A DNA stretch of 22,239 bases from Heterobasidion occidentale (Eukaryota > Basidiomycota > Agaricomycetes > Russulales > Bondarzewiaceae), in assembly GCA_039111635.1 (NCBI GenBank), contig JBCAQO010000018.1, positions 1 to 22,239 on the forward strand, read 5' to 3'. Below the pieces are notes generated by a model. It worked only from the letters and a program-made list of their open reading frames with translations, had not been told where the DNA came from and searched no databases. Below are positions 17,311 to 22,239 of the stretch, in pieces; position 1 is the stretch's first letter; each line of letters starts with the position of its first letter. The translations under genes were made by a program, and so were the position numbers.

Positions 17311-19580
17311 TGATGGGCCTGACACCACCTACAGAATGCATGCCCGTAGGTGTTTAGGTAGCAGGGACATGGAGGTGGCAGTAAGGGGGGGGAGGGGATC
17401 ATGACATTGGCTAGAAGCAGATTGCTAGATAGGCTGCAGGCCACAGCATGGTCGAGCATAGAGATGGCAGTGGCAGTGTGAACCATGTATTGTCATTATC
17501 AAAAAGTTGACTGTATAGAATGTGGAGGAAGGAATGCCAAGAGTCTGTCAAGGAGGTCTTAGCCAGGCTGTGTTTATAGGCGATGGTGACTAGGCCTGTA
17601 TATACTATAGTGTATATTATTGTATAAGTGAATACAACCACACTTTGAAGGTGGCAACACTATCTCTTAAGGAAGAAGAGTCAGCAGTTGACAGTGATGT
17701 CTGTGTTGACTAGCAGCATGTGGCTCTAAGGTGTTGCTTGGTAGATACAATGTGGTTGATGTCTGCACACAAGAAGATCAAGTGATAATAAGTAAATTTG
17801 TATGAGAATGCTGGGTAGCATGATGCCATTTGAAAGAGAAATAAGAGTCAAGGCAATAGCAGCTTCTGATAGGTACTGGTATGTAATTTATATGTAATAT
17901 CAAATACAATTGTGTTGGTTATACCTCAGCTAGGTTGATTACCAGACAAAGATATTTTACAATCTAAAATGATCCACAATGAAGTGGTCTAGTCTAATTG
18001 TTCCTCTAAAGTATACAGTAACTAATGAGGTTAACAATCACTTGTCTTTTAAGACTACTTGGCATTGTATGTATATAGCCAATGTTTTGCTAAAAGGGCA
18101 AGAAGGATTCAAAGAATGATATAGAAAAGTGTGTTTGTGGAGTAGGTTTTTGTGGAATAGAGAGGCTGTTTAAATGTCATAAACAGCTGTGAGTGACAAG
18201 AAGACCTAGGCCACAATAACAAAGAGATAAAAGTATGTGAGGTAATAAGAAGGTTAGATAGGTTGATCAGACCAACAAATTAGGGCCTTTTTAATATGCA
18301 CAAAAGCTATAAATATGTACAAGCAAATACACAGACCAAGTAGCTATGGAGCAGAAACATGAGATGTAGACTTGAAAAGGGTCCAATGTATTCTTATTTG
18401 AAAGGTAGGAAAACTTATATAGATAAGCAAGTTTGTAACACTAGTCTTACTAATTACTGTGATTACATATTATATTTCAAGGACCACTACACTTTACTGG
18501 TACTTACTTATGACCCACTTACTTACTTGGAAGGGTCATTACAACCTACTAATGCTTATTTACTGACTAAGTTAATGAGACTACTATGATTTACTAGTAG
18601 CTATTTACTTACTTATGAAGTGTACAACATTACATCTCAGTCTAGATCATAGTCATCAATTATGAATTGTCTCTATAGTAAGCACAAGTAATCAGCTAAA
18701 GTTATAGCGATACAGTTAGGATTCAAACTTCAGTTGCCTAAATAATAGCTATTATACTATTATAATAAAACTGCTCTGCTAGAGAGTCATTTCTAACTAG
18801 GCTCACTAATGTCTTGTATAAATATGTCTAGGGCTATAATGATCTATTATAATACCTAATGTGTATGAAAAATGCAAGTCTACAAAAGAAGTAATAGGCA
18901 GACTACTAAAAGACATGCATTTGGACATATATAATACATGAGACACATTTTGTTGCTATTTGTGTTGAAAAAAACCTGTACTAGTGGTAAAAGCTTAGCT
19001 GCTGAGCATTGAGGTATGTTTTTGAAGCTAACAATCATAATCTAATCAAAATTTCCACAACCTAATCAAAATCTATTATTATTATCTTTTGCCTTGGCAA
19101 TAGCATCTAAGCTAATATTCACACAATAATTTTGAGCATTGGCATTATGATGCTGAAGGTATTTTTATTATAATCTCAACCTTGGCATTACAATGCCACA
19201 GAATCATAATACTGGTTTATTTTTCCAATAAGCCTCATTAGCTACAAAAGAATTCATTACAAAATCAAGCCAATCTGTTATTTTTGTGATCAACAAAGAT
19301 TAAGCATATATGGCAATGCTGTTGTTATGTTTAGTTATAAGTCATAAGGCCACAATAATGCTAGAGACTGTGGGTGTAGAAACCTTGACATAAGAAGATA
19401 AATGTGAAAGAATACATTAAGCATCAAGTGGAAAAAAAAAAACTCTTGCTATAGCTATATAGACCTGTGAAGTGATAGTTTTTGTTTTTTTAGTGTGTTA
19501 GATAATTCTGTTAATATCTTCTAGTAAATTTACATTGTGTTTCTTAAAAAATAACACTGTGAAAATAGTGACAGGGATGC
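17311..19580. other. AT-rich non-coding DNA, nothing recognised
   Basis: This 2.3-kb interval is AT-rich with stops in all frames. Minor features are a G run near 17385, a TATA-like AT cluster near 17600-17625, repeated CTTACTTA words between 18500 and 18620, and an A10 run at 19432-19441. None supports a gene, RNA or defined transposon. Confidence 0.5.
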
Positions 19581-20423
19581 TGTTAGGTCGGAGACCTATC
19601 ACGTGCACCGATGCACGAAGGGGTCCCTAGGCTAAACCTCCACTGATTCGTACAGTGTAAGCTCCAATGGATAAAGACGATAGATGTCTTTGAGCTCTTT
19701 CAAGGAACTCGGGGTCGTTGTCTGCTTTGTTCTCAAAGATATTAAGAAGGTGATCTTCGAGGTCTTCTCGATGATGAGGAGGAACTAGATGATCTTCTCC
19801 TGTCCAACAGATGACACGAGGGGGTGTCCAACTGAGAACACGGAAGGTAGCTAGCCCGGTGTAAAAGTGGATGAGTAGAGGGAGGGGAGGGAAGAGAGAC
19901 GAGTCCAGTGCGTCATCAGACCGTGTAAAGAGTTTCTCAGATCTGACAGAGATCACGAAGTGTGGGCTAGGAAGTTAGCCAGACACCGGGTGCAGTGCAG
20001 AGATCGAGTGTATTACAGGTGAACGAGCTGAGCTTCTTAGAAGCTCATCTTGGCTAAATATACAAAGAAGTATCTAGGGCAGGATTGCGATCTGGTCTGT
20101 GCGCTTCTCAGGTACCGAAGTCAACGATTGAGATCCGTAAGCTAAGATGCGTCATCGATCTAACTATAGTACTGGGGCACTAATGTCTGTCCACATCCAT
20201 ATGAAATACTGAGGCACATTGCGATCGATCAGGAACCAGGAACAGGGCCAGGAACTAAAGTCTGTCCACATCAAGAAGTAGAAACCATAAGTAACCGTTC
20301 ATGTAGCGAGCATGTAAATCGTAATGAATCATGGGAATCAGTCTGAGTCTATAACACGTCCGAAGCACTTGACCAGCCCTATTCACTCACGTGCAAAGCA
20401 CGTGTTAGGACGCGGTCCTAACA
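19581..20423 (-). repeat. Solo LTR of family A (copy A5), 843 bp
   Basis: A full-length reverse-oriented copy with intact termini and a perfect 5-bp target duplication, GATGC at 19576-19580 and 20424-20428. The 5' terminal hairpin (arms TGTTAGGAC/GTCCTAACA, 20403-20423) is perfect. Next to it two CACGTG boxes, 20388-20393 and 20399-20404, form an inverted pair around CAAAG. The core promoter (palindrome 20029-20047, TATA about 20064-20056) points left. The intact ends make it one of the youngest copies. Confidence 0.95.
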
Positions 20424-20453
20424 GATGCTATAGGCATAGCTACTAATGCCTAA
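20424..20453. repeat. 30-bp palindromic spacer between head-to-head LTRs
   Basis: The spacer contains TAGGCAT and its complement ATGCCTA separated by eight bases (about 20431-20452). It forms the centre of a roughly 1.6-kb inverted repeat made by A5 and A6. Confidence 0.6.
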
Positions 20454-21241
20454 TCTTAGGACCGCGTCCTAACATGTGCTTTGCACGTGAGTGAATAGGC
20501 AGGTCAAGTGCTTTAGATGTGATTCAGACTTGGACCGTTCTCGATGACTCATTACCATTGACACGCTAACTGCATGAACACTTACTTACTGTTCCTGGTT
20601 CTTGATGTGGACAGACATTGGTTCCTGGCCCTGCTCCTGGTTCCTGATTGATCATGATGTGGTTAGACATTTGATATGGATGTGGATAGACATTAGTGAT
20701 CTTGTACTATACTTAGATCAATGACACATCTTTGCTTACAGATCTCGATCATTTACTTCGGTACGAAGTGCACAGACTAGATCTCGATCCTGCCCTAGAT
20801 ACTTCTTTGTATATATAGCTGAGATGAGCTTCTAAGAAGCTCAGCTCATTCACCTGTAATACATTCGATCTCTGCACTGCACCCGGTGTCCGGCTACCTT
20901 CCTAGCCCACACTTTGTGATCTCTGTCAGATCTGAAACCCCTTTACACCGTCTGACGACGCACTAGCCTTGTCTCCCTTCTCTTCCTATGCCCTCTTCAC
21001 CCACTACTACACCGGACTCACTGCCTTCCACGTTCTCAGTTGGACACCTCCTCGTGTCATTTGTTGGACAGGAGAAGATCATCCTGTTCCTCCTCACCAT
21101 CGAGAAGACCTTGAAGATCACCTCCTTAACCTCTTTGAGGACAAGGTGGAAACCAACCCCAAGTTTCTCAAAAGGGCTCAAAGACGATCGGTTGTCTTCA
21201 TTCATTGGAGCCTACGACTCTACCATAGGGATCCCCTTCGT
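20454..21241 (+). repeat. LTR of family A (copy A6), 3' end missing
   Basis: Starts at TCTTAGGACC (terminal TG changed to TC) and aligns with A1 to ATCCCCTTCGT at 21241. The final 35 bp or so, including the CACGTG box and terminal hairpin, are absent, and about 21 bp are deleted near 21224. TATATATAG (from 20810) and the 19-bp palindrome (20825-20843) are intact, so its promoter points at the reading frame starting at 21247. It may be the 5' LTR of a rearranged element or a truncated solo LTR. Confidence 0.9.
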
Positions 21242-21246
21242 CTTGA

Positions 21247-22015
21247 ATGAGCTCTTCCATCCCTACCCTATCCAAGCTGGATCCCCAGTGGCGACAGCTC
21301 TTTCTCCAATCAGTAAACAACATTCTAGCAACCGCCACAAGGGTAAACTACTCAGGAACACTTCAAGGAAGAATTAACAACCCAGGAACAATAGAAGTTG
21401 CGAGACACTGAAACCCAGGAAAAGTTTATTCAGGAATAGCCACACTTAGGCTACAACGAGCACCCGAAATCTTCGTCGACCTCAGCAAAACTGGATATCA
21501 GTTTTCTAGGATTTGCTTCATCAACGAACCAAAGACACTGTTTACCCTCACAGACAACGGAGAGCCCAACGTCATCAGGACCAAGAACATCGTCAAGATA
21601 CACAACGGAAGATCAGACAACTTCCTCTTTGTCGTTGTCGCCAATCTCAGAAGAACCATCGCAAGAAATATCAACAGAGATGGATTCAGGGCGGAACTTT
21701 TCAAGAATTAGGAGAACAGAGACAATGTCTCAGTCCTCATCCACTGCACCTTCTCCTCCACCTAGAAAGACACACTGGAAGCCTCTAACTCTCCGCCAGT
21801 TAGAACCGAAATTGACGGGATCATTTTTATTGTCAAAAGAGGAGAGTTTGCCCACAAAACTTATCATCTCTGAACCCTCATCTCGGGACACACATTCTCT
21901 GAAATCATTGAACTCATCGACCAAATTAATATTTCCATCAACAAAATTATCAAAAGAGACCCAGACCTACAAGAAGCATTACAAGCTGGGAAGAAGACAG
22001 GCAGTACCCTTCTTC
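21247..22015 (+). pseudogene. Unidentified protein-like frame with four stops, behind LTR A6
   Basis: From ATG 21247 (MSSSIPTLSKLDPQWRQLF) one frame reads as plausible protein for about 255 codons, interrupted by TGA 21409, TAG 21709, TAG 21763 and TGA 21871. It includes YSGTLQGRINNPGTIEVA, APEIFVDLSKTGYQFSRICF, TLTDNGEPNVIRTKNIVK and an amphipathic helix-like segment FSEIIELIDQINISINKII. Hydrophobic residues are regularly spaced, unlike the Ser/Lys-rich shadow frames. All four stops differ from sense codons (CGA, CAG or TGG) by one transition. I recognise no family. It lies 6 bp after the truncated LTR A6, in the same orientation, so it could be internal sequence of a retroelement or an unrelated captured gene. 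Confidence 0.5.
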
Positions 22016-22239
22016 TTCAAAGAAGAAACAACAGACGAAATCACCGTGGGATATCCTCCCGCCTATAGAACAGACCCAGCAGAAATCTATGGAGACTTAC
22101 TTGAAGACCTCAATAAGGACCAACTTTATTACGACGAGAACAAGAGACACTTCTACTATACAGGAACTCTCACAGGGTTCTTTCATAAACGAGGAGAAAG
22201 CAAATACAAATTCCTTACCTGGAAAGGGAAGTACATCCA
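21725..22239 (+). CDS. Open frame running off the right window edge, unidentified
   Basis: A frame from ATG 21725 stays open for 171 codons to the last base of the window; its stop lies outside. The N-terminal half is Ser/Thr/Pro/Lys-rich (MSQSSSTAPSPPPRKTHW) and overlaps the preceding frame by about 290 bp in the +1 phase. The C-terminal third looks genuinely protein-like: EITVGYPPAYRTDPAEIYG, then DQLYYDENKRHFYY and GFFHKRGESKYKFLTWKG. Two readings are possible: a true second ORF overlapping the first, or a single gene whose frame shifts near 22010, with the upstream part of this frame open by chance. I favour the second because the first frame is more protein-like before 22000. No family is recognised. 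Confidence 0.45.
   Translation, partial: MSQSSSTAPSPPPRKTHWKPLTLRQLEPKLTGSFLLSKEESLPTKLIISEPSSRDTHSLKSLNSSTKLIFPSTKLSKETQTYKKHYKLGRRQAVPFFFKEETTDEITVGYPPAYRTDPAEIYGDLLEDLNKDQLYYDENKRHFYYTGTLTGFFHKRGESKYKFLTWKGKYI

Noticed and set aside
18359..18589. Plus-strand frame of 76 codons
   Set aside because: Tyr/Leu/Thr content follows the CTTACTTA repeats; no supporting motif or neighbour.
1..22239. tRNA, rRNA, CRISPR, riboswitch or bacterial operon signals
   Set aside because: None could be recognised by eye; the content is eukaryotic retroelement DNA. A tRNAscan or Rfam search would be needed to exclude diverged RNA genes.

Overview
The window looks like repeat-rich, non-genic DNA from a filamentous fungus, most likely a mushroom-forming basidiomycete. 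The reason is a Ty3/Gypsy chromovirus (RT, RNase H, integrase, chromodomain) with eukaryotic TATA boxes, solo LTRs and no bacterial gene organisation. I find no intact host gene and no structural RNA. The species call is inference.

Layout, left to right. (1) 1-6534: 3' two thirds of a plus-strand chromovirus (element I). It holds a broken pol (84-3796), then an unusual extra ORF with a CCHC zinc knuckle behind its own TATA box (ORF3, about 4058-5690), a polypurine tract and an 844-bp 3' LTR (copy A1). (2) 6535 to about 10704: a minus-strand Gypsy element (element II) keeping protease, gag and a probable 5' LTR. Element I abuts it in opposite orientation. Its gag is split by a solo LTR of a second, related family (LTR-B, 7865-9537), which is itself split by a solo LTR of the element I family (A2, 8153-8997, 5-bp target duplication GCGGT). 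That is three or four insertion events stacked in about 10 kb. (3) About 10705-12950: non-coding DNA with a 10-bp minisatellite, G-rich on the plus strand and switching abruptly to C-rich near 12650. (4) 12951-16789: two old, decayed minus-strand A-family LTRs (A3, A4) separated by AT-rich DNA. A4 carries a further insertion of about 1 kb with a TATA box. (5) 16790-19580: C/T-rich imperfect repeats, then AT-rich DNA with nothing recognisable. (6) 19581-21241: two A-family LTRs head to head (A5 minus, with target duplication GATGC; A6 plus, truncated) across a 30-bp palindromic spacer. (7) 21247-22239: a broken, unidentified reading frame directly behind A6. It has four in-frame stops, and an overlapping second frame stays open to the window end.

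The most noteworthy signals are: ORF3 of the chromovirus (different base composition, own core promoter, late zinc knuckle); a shared LTR architecture (palindromes at both termini next to CACGTG boxes, plus a 13-bp core-promoter block common to both families); coding-strand G-to-A type lesions hitting catalytic Asp and Trp codons; and the unidentified overlapping frames at the right edge.
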